64,000 nucleotides of DNA, taken from contig NZ_BMPO01000002.1 of NCBI RefSeq assembly GCF_014647635.1, positions 434,001 to 498,000 on the forward strand. The letters run 5' to 3'. The notes beneath the pieces are model-generated. The model was not told where the DNA came from. It worked only from the letters and a program-made list of their open reading frames with translations, and searched no databases. This stretch comes from Pseudomonas matsuisoli (GTDB taxonomy: Bacteria; Pseudomonadota; Gammaproteobacteria; Pseudomonadales; Pseudomonadaceae). Both the position numbers and the translations under genes were made by a program. The number at the start of each line of letters is the position of its first letter. Position 1 is the first letter of the stretch. Below, in pieces: positions 1 through 9,765 of the stretch.

Positions 1-60
1 GAGTTCAAGCGAGAGAGCGAAAAGTCATCGATTTTCATGTGGCGACGCCCTTTATTTCAG

Positions 61-1509
61 CTATTGGATGTCCGCACCTACACGAACGACCCGCAACGTA
101 TTGGTCCCACCCTGGGCGTTGGCGTAGTCGCCTTTGGTGATCAATACATGGTCGCCTTCGCTGACCACATTGCGCCTAACCAGCTCTTCTACGGCGCGGC
201 GGTTCACCTCCTCATTCAGGATGAGGTCGGCGTCGAACGGGATCGTTTGAACGCCTCTGTACATGGCAACGCGATTTTGCGTACGTGGATTGCGAGAGAA
301 GGCGTAAATGGGGAGGTGCGAACGGATGCGTGACATCAAACGCGGTGTGTCGCCACTCTCCGTCATGCAGATGATCGCCTTCACGCCTTCGAGGTGATTA
401 GCGGCGTACATGGCTGAAAGGGCGATGGTTTCGTCGATCCTGTGGAAGACTTCATAGACCCGATGCTTCGAGCGGTGGGCCAATGGGTGCTTCTCTGCAC
501 CAATGATCACGCGTTGCATAGCCTGTACCGCTTCAACGGGATAGTCCCCCGCAGCCGTTTCGGCCGAAAGCATGACGGCGTCTGTGCCGTCCAATACCGC
601 GTTGGCAACATCGAAGACTTCAGCGCGGGTAGGCAGTGATTGGGTGATCATCGACTCCATCATTTGCGTCGCCGTGATCACAACTCGATTGAGCGAACGG
701 GCGCGCTCGATGATGAGCTTTTGCACCGCGACGAGTTCGGCATCGCCTATCTCCACGCCGAGATCGCCGCGCGCGACCATGACACCCTCAGAAGCTTCGA
801 TAATTTCATCCAGGATCTTGGTGTCGTTTACCGTCTCGGCGCGTTCGATCTTGGCGATCAATCCTGCTTCGCCGCCTGCATCCGATAGGAGTTTTCTCGC
901 AAGATGAATATCTGCGGCATCTCGTGGAAATGAGACGGCAAGGTAGTCCACTTGCATCTGCGCGGCCGTCAGGATGTCCATGCGATCTTTTTCGGTGAGC
1001 GCCGCCGCGGAAAGGCCGCCACCTTTGCGATTGATGCCTTTGTTGTTGGATAACGGGCCGCCGACCACGACCTCACAGATCAAGCGTTGGGGCTGTGCCT
1101 CGGCCACCTTGAGTTCGATGCGTCCGTCATCCAGCAGCAGGGTATCGCCTACTCGGCTGTCAGTAACCAACGCCTGGTAGTCGATGCCGACAGTGGTAGC
1201 GGTGCCAGCGTTTTTATCAAGGCTTGCATCGAGAACGAAGGTCTGTCCCTTTTGCAGTTGGACCTTGTTCTGTACGAACCGGGCAATTCGAATCTTAGGG
1301 CCTTGCAGGTCTGCGAGAATGGCTACGTAGCGACCATGTTTCCGTGCCATATCGCGCACGGTATTCGCTCGCGCGATGTGTTCCTCGGCTTGCCCGTGCG
1401 AGAAATTCAAACGCACGACATCGACGCCGGCCTTTACCAATTCTTCGATCGCATGCGCTGATTCGGTAGCGGGCCCAAGTGTTGCGACGATTTTTGTTCT
1501 TCGATACAT
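61..1509 (-). CDS. pyk: Pyruvate kinase
   Basis: Converts phosphoenolpyruvate and ADP to pyruvate and ATP in the cytoplasm. The 482-residue protein opens with the family N-terminus ([13 protein letters not shown]), followed by the [14 protein letters not shown] and [10 protein letters not shown] active-site and signature stretches and a C-terminal alpha/beta regulatory domain ([11 protein letters not shown]), which is the normal length. I chose the ATG at 1509 over one 12 codons earlier because an AAGGA ribosome site lies just before it and homologous proteins begin there. It is divergent from the GntR gene at 1974. Lying next to an acid-sugar catabolic set that should deliver triose phosphate, it may be an accessory isozyme of that pathway; this is inference. 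Confidence 0.95.
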   Translation of the reverse strand: MYRRTKIVATLGPATESAHAIEELVKAGVDVVRLNFSHGQAEEHIARANTVRDMARKHGRYVAILADLQGPKIRIARFVQNKVQLQKGQTFVLDASLDKNAGTATTVGIDYQALVTDSRVGDTLLLDDGRIELKVAEAQPQRLICEVVVGGPLSNNKGINRKGGGLSAAALTEKDRMDILTAAQMQVDYLAVSFPRDAADIHLARKLLSDAGGEAGLIAKIERAETVNDTKILDEIIEASEGVMVARGDLGVEIGDAELVAVQKLIIERARSLNRVVITATQMMESMITQSLPTRAEVFDVANAVLDGTDAVMLSAETAAGDYPVEAVQAMQRVIIGAEKHPLAHRSKHRVYEVFHRIDETIALSAMYAANHLEGVKAIICMTESGDTPRLMSRIRSHLPIYAFSRNPRTQNRVAMYRGVQTIPFDADLILNEEVNRRAVEELVRRNVVSEGDHVLITKGDYANAQGGTNTLRVVRVGADIQ

Positions 1510-1973
1510 GGCGCAAATTCCTTCAAGAAAAACCTTGTGACGCATGGGCCGACATATAGCGTTTTAATGGATATTTAGGCGTAAATAGCCATGAGCCCCC
1601 ATTGGCGTATGGCTTAGCCAAAAGCACAATGGTGGCTCTATTCGTGACGCAATAGGTAGGTTTGACCAGCGATGCGAGCCAGAAAGCTGTGTTTTTAGCC
1701 GCGAATAAGATTGGCATATTGATGCTTTAAAGTGCAATATGTTTTGGCGCTTTTCAAACATGGCGAATACTCGTGCCGTAATAGCTCGATATTCCTCTGC
1801 GCAGCACATGAGATTTGTTCTGTTTCGACTTGGCAGGTTTTTCAGAGCTGCCTGCCGAGTCTTTTTGTTCGGGGGTAGGGCATGCGTGCCCAGCGATATG
1901 CGGGCGGGATGTCACTTTTGACGTAGAATCCCGCTTTCTTTGGACCAGTCTTCCACTCGAGCGAACGGGGAAT
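1510..1973. promoter_or_regulatory. Divergent intergenic region with a candidate GntR operator
   Basis: No gene is visible in these 464 bases between pyk and the first GntR gene. An inverted repeat with 7-bp perfect arms, CATATTG at 1715-1721 and CAATATG at 1735-1741, surrounds the segment TGCTTTAAAGT (1723-1733). Almost the same 11-mer, TGCATTAAAGT, lies in the promoter region of the rraA-like gene at 9771-9781. It is a plausible operator for one or both GntR regulators; this is inference. Confidence 0.35.
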
Positions 1974-2885
1974 ATGGCGTCGAGCGCGTTAGTACAGCGG
2001 ATCGTTTTTGAGATTAAGCAGAAAATTCAGGTAGCAGAGCTCAAGGCCGGGGCGCACTTGAGTGCCCAAAAGGTCGCCGACAGTTTTCATGTTTCTCGTT
2101 CTCCAGCCCGAGAGGCATTGCAGGAGCTGGCTGAAGGCGGCTATCTGGAGCAAGTGCCGAACCGCGGATTCTTCGTGCGGGAGTCGTCCAAGACTTCAGT
2201 AGGTCATATTGATGAGGTCACTTCACTTGAGGAGCCTCCTGAGTATTACCGGCTATCTGAAGACTGGCTTAATGATGCGATCCCCGCTGACGTCACCGAG
2301 AAATTCCTGAGAGATCGGTACGGGCTGACGAAGTTCCAGGTGGTCGACATCTTGAACCGTGCCGCGAAAGTGGGTTGGGCCGAACCTAAACCTGGGTATG
2401 GCTGGCGTTTGCTAGCCGTTGCCAAGACCCCGGAAACGCTAGAACAGATCTACAATGTCCGCGCGTTGATTGAGCCTGCTGCGTTGCTTGAGGCGAGCTA
2501 CCAATATGACCTTGGGGTATTGCGCCGGCTCAAGGCAGAGCAGCGGGAACTTTTGGATGGAGGGATCGACACGTTGCCTGCGGATTTCCTCCTGCGTTCC
2601 GGAATCCGTTTTCACGAGGAGTTGATCAAGCTTTCCGGCAATCCGCTCTATCACATGATTCTGGTACAGATGAACAACATGCGTCGGCTGCTCGAGTACC
2701 GATCCATGATCGACCGCAAGCGCCTTTACAAGCAGTGCAGTGAACACCTGCAGATGGTCGAACTGGTGGAGCAGGGCAAGAACCTTGAGGCTGCTCATCT
2801 CATGAAGCAGCACCTAACGGGGTCTTTTGCGCGCAAGTCGCCGATCCTGGAGCTGCGAACGAAAGGCTCTAAGTCCAGTGATTGA
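1974..2885 (+). CDS. GntR-family regulator, FCD type, with a second winged-helix-like segment
   Basis: A 303-residue transcription regulator. The N-terminal winged helix (about residues 5-70) has the GntR pattern with AQKVADSFHVSRSPAREALQELAEGGYLE. A second segment of similar layout follows at about residues 100-150 (ADVTEKFLRDRYGLTKFQVVDIL and WAEPKPGYGWRL) before a helical FCD ligand domain (from about 155: YNVRALIEPAALLEA). An upstream in-frame methionine exists, but ATG 1974 is preceded by GGGGAA and gives the expected N-terminus. The GntR protein at 10310 shares this architecture. It probably controls the surrounding catabolic genes in response to a sugar-acid or dicarboxylate effector. 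Confidence 0.88.
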   Translation: MASSALVQRIVFEIKQKIQVAELKAGAHLSAQKVADSFHVSRSPAREALQELAEGGYLEQVPNRGFFVRESSKTSVGHIDEVTSLEEPPEYYRLSEDWLNDAIPADVTEKFLRDRYGLTKFQVVDILNRAAKVGWAEPKPGYGWRLLAVAKTPETLEQIYNVRALIEPAALLEASYQYDLGVLRRLKAEQRELLDGGIDTLPADFLLRSGIRFHEELIKLSGNPLYHMILVQMNNMRRLLEYRSMIDRKRLYKQCSEHLQMVELVEQGKNLEAAHLMKQHLTGSFARKSPILELRTKGSKSSD

Positions 2886-2960
2886 CGCTGCGTTCGCTCG
2901 CCTTAGTGCAGAGCCTGCTACCAGCGCAAGGTATCGGAAGCAGGCCAAGGTGCATCGGGT

Positions 2961-4019
2961 TTAGAACGGTAGTTTCGAGCTCAGCCCGGCAATCCCGGCG
3001 ATGCGCTCAAGGTCCGTCAGAGTATCCGCCGGTAGTTGAAGACCAGTGCTGCGATGTAGTTCATCTCGTTCTGCTTCTAATTCACCCGGGTAGTAGATCT
3101 TCTCTACGCCTTGTGCCAGCGGGACGTTCTTCAGCTTTTGCAGGAAGTCATCCGTGCGTGCGTAGTACTCATCTGCAGGCATGAAGGCTTCGAGATCGTA
3201 AACCGTGATGAAGAAGCCGGCGCCGCTCTTTCGATCGTAGTGATACGGGCCATTCACGTCAGTAAGGTAGCGGCTTCCAGACAAAACCCCGGCGAATACG
3301 TCCATCATCACACCTATGCCGTAGCCTTTATGGCCGGCCATGGGCAGGATGATGCCAGCGATTGCGTCAGCGGGATCAGTCGTGGGCTCACCCCTCGCGT
3401 TCAGGGCCCACCCTTCGGGAATGGACTCATGCTTCTGTTTGGCAAGATAGATCTTGCCGCGTGCTACGCCGGTATTAGCGATATCCAGAATCATGGGCGG
3501 CTTATCGCGTAGCGGGGCGGCGATGGACCATGGATTGGTTCCCACCACCTTGTCCCTATAACCGCCCCATGGCGCCATGGCAGGGCCACCATTGCATGTC
3601 ATGAACGCGACACATCCAGCATCTGCGGCGAGCTTGGTGTAGTACATCACGGTGCCGAAGTGGTTGGCGTTGCGCACGGTAACGGTCGCTACGCCATTTC
3701 GTTTGGCCCGGGTGATGGCCTCGTTCATCGCCAGCGCGGCCAGTACCTGGCCAACGCCATCTTGGCCGTCGAGCACCATCACTGACTCGCGATCGACGAT
3801 ATGTATAGGTTCGGTCACCGCTTGCATGACCTGGGTGCGTAAGCGTTCGAAGTACCAGGATGCTCGGAGTACACCGTGGGACTGATGTCCCCAGAGGTCG
3901 GCTTGAACCAGCGAGGCGGCCATTACGTGGGCATCGGCGTGTGGTACGCCCTGGCTTTGATAAAGCTCAGAGACAAAAGACTGTAAGGCTGTTGAATTCA
4001 CCGTTGTTGGTGTAGTCAT
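2961..4019 (-). CDS. Ldh2-family malate/L-lactate/ureidoglycolate-type dehydrogenase
   Basis: A 352-residue NAD(P)-dependent 2-hydroxyacid oxidoreductase of the Ldh2/AllD/ComC/YbiC family, whose members oxidise malate, sulfolactate, ureidoglycolate or similar acids. Family features seen are the N-terminal helical segment with GHQSHGVLR, the central VRNANHFG motif with its conserved histidine, the NPWSIAAP stretch, and MAGHKGYGIGVMMDVFAGVLSG near the C-terminal part. The length is typical. The gene lies 27 bases before the AbrB-type transporter on the same strand, so the two are probably cotranscribed, transporter first. It could oxidise the 2-hydroxyl of the imported acid; the substrate cannot be read from sequence. 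Confidence 0.88.
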   Translation of the reverse strand: MTTPTTVNSTALQSFVSELYQSQGVPHADAHVMAASLVQADLWGHQSHGVLRASWYFERLRTQVMQAVTEPIHIVDRESVMVLDGQDGVGQVLAALAMNEAITRAKRNGVATVTVRNANHFGTVMYYTKLAADAGCVAFMTCNGGPAMAPWGGYRDKVVGTNPWSIAAPLRDKPPMILDIANTGVARGKIYLAKQKHESIPEGWALNARGEPTTDPADAIAGIILPMAGHKGYGIGVMMDVFAGVLSGSRYLTDVNGPYHYDRKSGAGFFITVYDLEAFMPADEYYARTDDFLQKLKNVPLAQGVEKIYYPGELEAERDELHRSTGLQLPADTLTDLERIAGIAGLSSKLPF

Positions 4020-4046
4020 GAGTACCTCGCGTTTCGATCGTTGTGA

Positions 4047-5096
4047 TTATTCTGTGCGGCGTTCAGCTACGTTTCGCCACCGGTTGTAAATGGGCTCTGC
4101 GCAAAGCATGACCACGACCAGACGCATGATCTGCATCGCCGTCACTACACCCGCCCCGAGGTGCAGAGCTTCCGCGGTCAAATACATTTCGGTGGTACTG
4201 CCAGGCATCATCCCCAGCGCCAGCGTGAGTACAGGAAAGTCAATCACCTGTCCGATTACCCACGCAAAAATGAACGTGAAGCCGATCATGCACAGTATGA
4301 AAAGTGCGACCTCTACCAGGTAGCTGGGCGATGCACGAAAGAACTCGCGATCAAAGAAACTGCCGAGAGCGCAGCCGATCATCAATTGCCCGAAATGGCT
4401 TAGCTCAACCGGCAGGGCCATGTTTAGATCGAAGGTGGCAGTGATCGCGGCGCAGATCGCCATCGGGCCGAACATCCAGGCATTGGGGAGGCGCAGGCGC
4501 TTCCACAGCAATGCGGTAAGGAATCCTCCTGCAAGCATTGGCGCCAGCCAGTACCAATCCGTAGGAGGGCGTACGTACTCAGAGCCGGGTGCAATCTGAG
4601 TAGTGAAAAACAAAGTGGGTGGTACACAAAGCACGATAAGCACGAGTCGAATACTGTGCGCAGCCGCTATCCTGCTTACGTTCGCGTTATGGCGAATACC
4701 AAGCTGGATCATTTCCGCGAAGTTTGCTGGCATGAATGCGAAGTAGGCGGTCGTTAGGTCCATACCCTGCCGGTGCATCATCGCGATGCCCCCGAGCGCC
4801 AGAATCAGCGTCAAAAGTGAAGCGAAGAGCATTAGCAAAAAATGATTGGCGATCTCCGCTAATACTGGATGCGTGAAATGTAGGCCGATTGACGTGGCAA
4901 TCATCCATTGCCCTGAGATCCTTCCATTGGGAATTTCGGCAACTAGCCAGCCGCTGCACCGAACGATAATTACCGCGAGCATCGAACCGATGATCCAAGG
5001 GAGCGGCCAGTTCGCATAGCTCGCGAACAGAGCTCCCACAACCCCAACGAAAGGGGTGGCCCACCAACGACCCAAGTCTTTAAATCCAGCGATCAT
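4047..5096 (-). CDS. AbrB-family integral membrane protein, putative transporter
   Basis: A 349-residue very hydrophobic protein with about nine to ten predicted membrane segments, of the family often misannotated as AbrB transcriptional regulators or ammonia monooxygenase (PF05145). Typical motifs are PWIIGSMLA near the N-terminus, FMPANFAEMIQLG, and FPVLTLALGMMPGSTTEMYLTAEAL in the C-terminal half. I used ATG 5096 rather than the preceding TTG. The start codon overlaps the stop of an upstream remnant frame (TGATG). The tight link to the Ldh2-type dehydrogenase suggests a role in uptake of its substrate. Transport by this family is poorly documented, so this is inference. Confidence 0.8.
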   Translation of the reverse strand: MIAGFKDLGRWWATPFVGVVGALFASYANWPLPWIIGSMLAVIIVRCSGWLVAEIPNGRISGQWMIATSIGLHFTHPVLAEIANHFLLMLFASLLTLILALGGIAMMHRQGMDLTTAYFAFMPANFAEMIQLGIRHNANVSRIAAAHSIRLVLIVLCVPPTLFFTTQIAPGSEYVRPPTDWYWLAPMLAGGFLTALLWKRLRLPNAWMFGPMAICAAITATFDLNMALPVELSHFGQLMIGCALGSFFDREFFRASPSYLVEVALFILCMIGFTFIFAWVIGQVIDFPVLTLALGMMPGSTTEMYLTAEALHLGAGVVTAMQIMRLVVVMLCAEPIYNRWRNVAERRTE

Positions 5097-5240
5097 CAAG
5101 ACGCCTGCAACACTGCGACGCAGCCTGCGTAATGATTGCTGACCACAACAAAGCTCCCGTTCGGATTAATCGCTAAGTAGGCTGGATTCGGGGCTTCTAT
5201 ACACGGCGAGCCGAGATGGAGTCTTTCAGCAGAGCGGGGG
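5096..5240 (-). pseudogene. Remnant of a lactonase (YbhE/Pgl-type beta-propeller)
   Basis: The last roughly 45 codons of a frame ending at 5096 read LHLGSPCIEAPNPAYLAINPNGSF with VVVSNHYAGCVAVL following. This is the blade signature of lactonase-family propellers (NPSYLAxxPxGRFLxxANYxxGxVAV). The rest of such a protein, normally about 350 residues, is absent. The segment overlaps the start of the AbrB-type gene by its stop codon. A lactonase would fit the acid-sugar context, so this is probably a decayed relative. Identification rests on about 25 residues. Confidence 0.45.
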
Positions 5241-5607
5241 GCTACCTGAAATGCCTCGCCATGACGTTCGTCAGCACATGCGCGGAGAAAGAAATTACCG
5301 CGGTGGCTCATAGCCAGAAAGACAGAACTTGTCAGACGGCCAAGAATTTGGATCTGGCGCAGGGCGCCGGCTTTTTTCCTGATCTTTAGCGCAGTTATGC
5401 CAGCAGGGCGGGCGTTGCGCTCGCGTGTAATTCGGCTGTCTAAGTAAGCAAGCATTGAGCATCTCTACGGGCTTATTTTGATTGTTGCGTAGCGCTTGAT
5501 GATCGTGGCCTTTTAGCGTTTCGCGCGCCTGGCGTCGCAAGTAATTCCGATTCGATACTAGGTAGGAAGCTCGCTCCCGAATATTGAGCATTCGGCAACG
5601 GCTATTC
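5241..5607. other. Intergenic region, no gene recognised
   Basis: Only short shadow frames are present between the lactonase remnant and the LysR stop codon. I see no convincing promoter, RNA or repeat. Confidence 0.4.
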
Positions 5608-6504
5608 TCATCTCGCGAACGGATGAGGCGAGAGGTGGCTAACGAACGCTCTGGCAGTTGGCGCGATTGCATCGAAACTTCGCGAGACGATGACGAGCCT
5701 GCGCACTGCCCAGGCTTCGTCGAGCGTGATGGCATTGAGTCGAAACTGTTTGATGTAGGTTCGCAGCACATCTCTTGGGATGAGGCATAGGCCCAGATTT
5801 ATCGATGCCATTCTGCACATGCACTCGAAGCTGCTGGCGCGGATACGCTGACGGACAACGCCGCCAATTTTCTTTGCCTGCTCGAAAAGCAGAATGTGCA
5901 TGGAGCTGTCGACATGAGGGCCGATGAATTCGTAATTCAGCGCTTCGCTGAAGCGCACTGAGCTTCTTGATGCGAGAGGGTGTTCGCTGGCAACAGCGAG
6001 AACCAGATCATCCGATCGATAGGGCGCGACTTCCAAGCCGAGCATCGGCGTCTGCTCGGCGATAATGCCGAGATCCGCTTTACCGTTGGACACGGCGCGA
6101 ACCACGTCAGCGCCGGTGCGTTCTTCAATGTCGAACCTGATCTGGGGATACCGGTTGAGAAAGTCGCCGATGTCGAGGGTCAGGTGCTGTGCAAGCGCGG
6201 AGGTGATGGCATGTAGGCGTATATGGCCTTTGGTACCGCTGCCATACTCGCTCAGCTCTTCATCCATTCTTTTGAGTGTGTCGGTGAGCTGATAGCCATA
6301 GTGACGCAACGATTGCCCCGCAGGGGTGAGCTCCATACCTCGAGCGTTACGTATGAACAGCGGTGAGCCGACCCGTTCTTCCAGTTCACTGACGCGCTTG
6401 CTGACCGCAGATGTCGCGAGGTGGGATCGCTTGGCTGCATTGGTCACGCTACCTAGCTCTGCGACTGCCATGAAGACTTCCAGACTCAACAGGTCGTACC
6501 GCAT
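5608..6504 (-). CDS. LysR-family transcriptional regulator
   Basis: A 298-residue LysR regulator of standard length. The N-terminal winged helix-turn-helix (residues 1-60) contains LEVFMAVAELGSVTNAAKRSH and AVSKRVSELEERVGSPLF. The periplasmic-binding-like effector domain begins near residue 90 (GHIRLHA) and includes DIEERTGADVVRAVSNGKADLGI. It lies 15 bases downstream of otnC in the same orientation, so it may be the last gene of the otnK-otnC transcript or a local controller of it. The effector is unknown. Confidence 0.92.
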   Translation of the reverse strand: MRYDLLSLEVFMAVAELGSVTNAAKRSHLATSAVSKRVSELEERVGSPLFIRNARGMELTPAGQSLRHYGYQLTDTLKRMDEELSEYGSGTKGHIRLHAITSALAQHLTLDIGDFLNRYPQIRFDIEERTGADVVRAVSNGKADLGIIAEQTPMLGLEVAPYRSDDLVLAVASEHPLASRSSVRFSEALNYEFIGPHVDSSMHILLFEQAKKIGGVVRQRIRASSFECMCRMASINLGLCLIPRDVLRTYIKQFRLNAITLDEAWAVRRLVIVSRSFDAIAPTARAFVSHLSPHPFAR

Positions 6505-6519
6505 AACGATCTTCCCTAC

Positions 6520-7155
6520 TTACCGTTGCGGAAAGCGGCGCTGTAATTCGGCAATCTGCTCAGGCGTCAGGGTCTTGAACTTGTGCTGGAAGATGAGCAG
6601 GAAAAGCTGCGCGGTCGCTTCCAATTCCTCAGTGGCATCCACTGCGGCATTCAGATCGGAACCGGCTACCACAGGACCATGGTGCGCCAGGAGCATGGCG
6701 TGATGCTTACCAGAAAATGAGCGAACGGCTTTGGCTAAGTCTGGGTCTCCCGGGGCGTAATAAGGAACCAGCGGGAGTTTGCCAACACGCATGGCGTAGT
6801 AAGCGGTGATCGCCGGTAGCAAGTCATCCGGATCCAATCCATCGAGTACGGAGACCGCTACCGAGTGGGTGGAATGCAGATGTACTACTGCACCGCTAGT
6901 GGGGCGCTCCTCGTACATCGCAAGATGCAACATTGCTTCCTTTGAGGGTTTGTCACCGCTGATATGACGTCCATCCCAATCGAGTTTGGAGAGCCGACCA
7001 GGGTCAAGGCGGCCCAGCGACGAACCTGTTGGGGTCAGCAGCCAGCCATCGTCGAGGCGCACGCTGATGTTGCCCGTACCGCCATGAGTCAGTCCGCGGT
7101 CATACATCGATTTGCCGAGGAGAACGATCTCCTCCCTGATCTTCGACTCGCTCAT
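6520..7155 (-). CDS. otnC: 3-oxo-tetronate 4-phosphate decarboxylase (class II aldolase family)
   Basis: A 211-residue class II aldolase/adducin-family protein of the OtnC type, which decarboxylates 3-oxo-tetronate 4-phosphate to dihydroxyacetone phosphate in threonate and erythronate catabolism. It shows the GLTHGGTGNISVR phosphate-binding start, TPTGSSLGRL, the metal-binding VVHLHSTHSVAVS, and AHHGPVVAG near residue 155. An earlier in-frame methionine was rejected. The ATG at 7155 overlaps the stop of the kinase gene, as expected for a coupled pair, and matches family N-termini. Function is inferred mainly from pairing with OtnK. Confidence 0.88.
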   Translation of the reverse strand: MSESKIREEIVLLGKSMYDRGLTHGGTGNISVRLDDGWLLTPTGSSLGRLDPGRLSKLDWDGRHISGDKPSKEAMLHLAMYEERPTSGAVVHLHSTHSVAVSVLDGLDPDDLLPAITAYYAMRVGKLPLVPYYAPGDPDLAKAVRSFSGKHHAMLLAHHGPVVAGSDLNAAVDATEELEATAQLFLLIFQHKFKTLTPEQIAELQRRFPQR

Positions 7156-8420
7156 TGAACCTGCTCCAGTGCTTTCTCGAAGAAATCCACGCTGCCGAAG
7201 TTGCCGGACTTGAGTGCAAGTGCAACGGGCTCCTCGCGCAGGCCGACCGTCCACGGTACCCCTGGATCAATGGGTGCGCCGATGCGTAGGGCATCGATAC
7301 CGAGCGCCTTCACTACCGCGCCGGATGTCTCGCCTCCTGCGATAACGAATTGGCGTACACCGAGTTCATTGAGGCCCACGGCGATTCTCGACAACGCTTG
7401 TTCCATGAGTTGTCCGGCGGCCTCAACGCCCAAAAGCTGCTGGGCGGCTTTTACCGCCTCGGGACGGGCGCTGCCGTAAATGAGCACGGGGCCTTGCTGA
7501 ATATGTTTAGCGGCCCATTGCAGCGCTTGGTTGATTTGGTCTTCGCCTTTGGCAAGCAGCAATGGATCGAGCTGAAAGCTCGGGCGAGTGCGTTGCCAGT
7601 ACTCGACCTGGCCGTTGGTGGCTACTGAGCAGCTTCCTGACAGTACGGCACTCAGGCCACCAACTGCGGGCAAATCGGATGCAGACAACGTATCCGCCAA
7701 TAGGCCTGCCTTTTTGAAATTGGAGGGCAGGCCCAACGCGACGCCGGAACCACCGGTGATTAAGGAATGGTCCGCCGCTGCTTCCCCGATCACGTGAAGG
7801 TCGCTATCGCGGATGGCGTCGACGATTACATAGCGCTTGCCGGTTTGCTTGGCCTCCGTGAACGCATCACGCACGGCGGCTGCACCTTTGGAAACAGCGG
7901 CATAGGGCACCAGTCCGACTTGATGATTGGTCTGTTGTTGAAGAACACGCACCAGGTTGGCATCGGTCATTGGCGTCAAAGGATGGTGGCGCATGCCGGA
8001 CTCGCTCAGCAGTACATCACCTACGAATAGATATCCCTGGAATACCGTGCGCTGGTTATCAGGGAAGGCAGGGCAGGCTAGGGCGAAGTCAATGCCTAAG
8101 GTCTGCATCAGGGCATCAGCGACGGGGCCAATGTTTCCCTGGGGTGTGGAGTCGAACGTCGAACAATATTTGAAAAAAAACTGCCTACAGTTGGCTGCCT
8201 GCAACCATTGCAATGCCGCAACCGATTCCTGAATCGCGCGTTCGGCTGGCAAGGTTCGCGTCTTTAGCGCGATGACGATTGCATCGACATCGGTCGGAAT
8301 TGGCCCATCAGGCACGCCAATGACTTGCAGGGTTCGCATGCCGCCTCTAACAAGGGTGCTTGCTAGGTCGGTTCCGCCAGTGAAATCGTCCGCAATACAG
8401 CCCAGCAACAGTTGGGACAC
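7152..8420 (-). CDS. otnK: 3-oxo-tetronate kinase (four-carbon acid sugar kinase family)
   Basis: A 422-residue member of the DUF1537/OtnK kinase family that phosphorylates 3-oxo-tetronate at C4 with ATP. The N-terminal domain begins LLLGCIADDFTGGTDLAS and contains FFFKYCSTFDSTPQGNIGPV and CPAFPDNQRTVFQGYLFVG. The C-terminal nucleotide-binding domain ends with FVIAGGETSGAVVKALG. The start is GTG at 8420, preceded by GAGGAGAGAG. The 4-base overlap with otnC indicates an operon. The established pathway would also need a 2-hydroxyacid dehydrogenase and the isomerase OtnI; neither is recognisable here. Confidence 0.9.
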   Translation of the reverse strand: MSQLLLGCIADDFTGGTDLASTLVRGGMRTLQVIGVPDGPIPTDVDAIVIALKTRTLPAERAIQESVAALQWLQAANCRQFFFKYCSTFDSTPQGNIGPVADALMQTLGIDFALACPAFPDNQRTVFQGYLFVGDVLLSESGMRHHPLTPMTDANLVRVLQQQTNHQVGLVPYAAVSKGAAAVRDAFTEAKQTGKRYVIVDAIRDSDLHVIGEAAADHSLITGGSGVALGLPSNFKKAGLLADTLSASDLPAVGGLSAVLSGSCSVATNGQVEYWQRTRPSFQLDPLLLAKGEDQINQALQWAAKHIQQGPVLIYGSARPEAVKAAQQLLGVEAAGQLMEQALSRIAVGLNELGVRQFVIAGGETSGAVVKALGIDALRIGAPIDPGVPWTVGLREEPVALALKSGNFGSVDFFEKALEQVQ

Positions 8421-8535
8421 AGCTCTCTCCTCATGCCTAACTTTCAGGATGTCTTTCGTTGAAAGGAAGGCTGTTGTTCTTGGTTCGCGATTACGAGAGA
8501 AGTGAGCGACATGCGAGTCATGCCGCCCACAAGCA

Positions 8536-9606
8536 TCAGCCGACGATTACGTCCGCCACCGCTTTACCGAAGGCCTTGCAGCCCAGCTTTCCGCCCAGAT
8601 CGGCGGTGCGCTGCTCGGGTACTTCAAGGACGGTGTCAACGGCCTTGTCCATGGCGGCGGCGGCGTCAATGAACGCAGTCTGATTGTGATGCTCGCCAAT
8701 CCAATGCAGCAGCATCGCGACGGACAGGATCATCGATACCGGGTTGGCCTTGTCCTGCCCTGCGATGTCTGGGGCTGAACCATGTTGGGCCTGAGCGCAG
8801 CAATGCACGCCGCTAGCCATCATGGAGCCTGCAAGGCCAAGGCTGCCTGAAAGCTCGCTTGCCAAGTCGCTGATGATGTCGCCGTAGAAGTTGGTAGCAA
8901 CTAGAACATCGAAGCGCTCTGGGTTACGCACTAAGTGGGCAGTCGATGCATCGACCAGCAGGTCATCCAACTGTACTTCTGGGAAGTCCTTGGCGACGTT
9001 ACGAACGCACTCCAAGAACAGCCCATCGGTCATATGGAAGCTGTTCGCCTTATGGATCGCAGTGACTTTCTTCTTACGCTTGAGCGCAAGTTCGAAAGCG
9101 CTGCGGGCGATACGCTCGCTGCAATGGCGAGTGATTTTACGGGTGGACAACGCCATGTCAGGGGTAGGCATGACTTCACCCCAGCCCCGAGTCATGTTTC
9201 GATCCGGATAGAAGCCTTCGGTGCACTCACGCATGATCACCAAGTCCATGGACTTGCCTTCCTTCATGTTGGAAGTCAAGAAAGGACGGGTGCGAGCAGG
9301 GCGCACGTTGGCGTACAGGTCGAGACCTATACGGAAACCTGCCGAGACATTGCGACCACCTTTCTCCGGCACTGGGTAGTCGGCGTGTGACTGCGTGCCA
9401 AGGATGATGCCGTCGTAAGTTTTGGCTTTTTCCAGTACCTCGTCACGTAGTGTGGTGCCGTACTTTTCCAGGCTCGCGAAGCCGACGTCGTCATAGTCGA
9501 AGCTTAGCCCCAGACCAAACTTCTCATTTACTGCGTTCAATACCGACATCGAGGATTCGACGATCTCGGGCCCGATACCGTCGCCGGGAAGAACCAGAAT
9601 ACGCAT
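8536..9606 (-). CDS. Isocitrate/isopropylmalate dehydrogenase family (tartrate/D-malate dehydrogenase-like)
   Basis: A 356-residue beta-decarboxylating-dehydrogenase-family enzyme. It begins RILVLPGDGIGPEIV. It has the substrate-binding region LDLYANVRPAR with MRECTEGFYPDRN, the catalytic lysine segment VTAIHKANSFHMTDG, FDVLVATNFYGDIISDLASELSGSLG with the metal aspartates, and HGSAPDIAGQDKANPVS before the NAD site. ATG 9606 follows AGGAGACA. Family members act on isopropylmalate, isocitrate, tartrate or malate. Here, upstream of otnK-otnC, it may produce a 3-oxo acid from a tetronate-like substrate or decarboxylate tartrate/malate. The substrate is unresolved. Confidence 0.88.
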   Translation of the reverse strand: MRILVLPGDGIGPEIVESSMSVLNAVNEKFGLGLSFDYDDVGFASLEKYGTTLRDEVLEKAKTYDGIILGTQSHADYPVPEKGGRNVSAGFRIGLDLYANVRPARTRPFLTSNMKEGKSMDLVIMRECTEGFYPDRNMTRGWGEVMPTPDMALSTRKITRHCSERIARSAFELALKRKKKVTAIHKANSFHMTDGLFLECVRNVAKDFPEVQLDDLLVDASTAHLVRNPERFDVLVATNFYGDIISDLASELSGSLGLAGSMMASGVHCCAQAQHGSAPDIAGQDKANPVSMILSVAMLLHWIGEHHNQTAFIDAAAAMDKAVDTVLEVPEQRTADLGGKLGCKAFGKAVADVIVG

Positions 9607-9765
9607 CACTGTCTCCTAACCATTGTTGTTCGCTGGAGGTTGACCGCTGTGACGATCAATAATGTATGCCGTGGTGTCGGAGTACAATATTGCCTATCTG
9701 TTTTAGCGGCTTCGTGACATAGGAGGATTCCGCTAAGGGGACCCGGCCATGTCGACGGATTGCAT

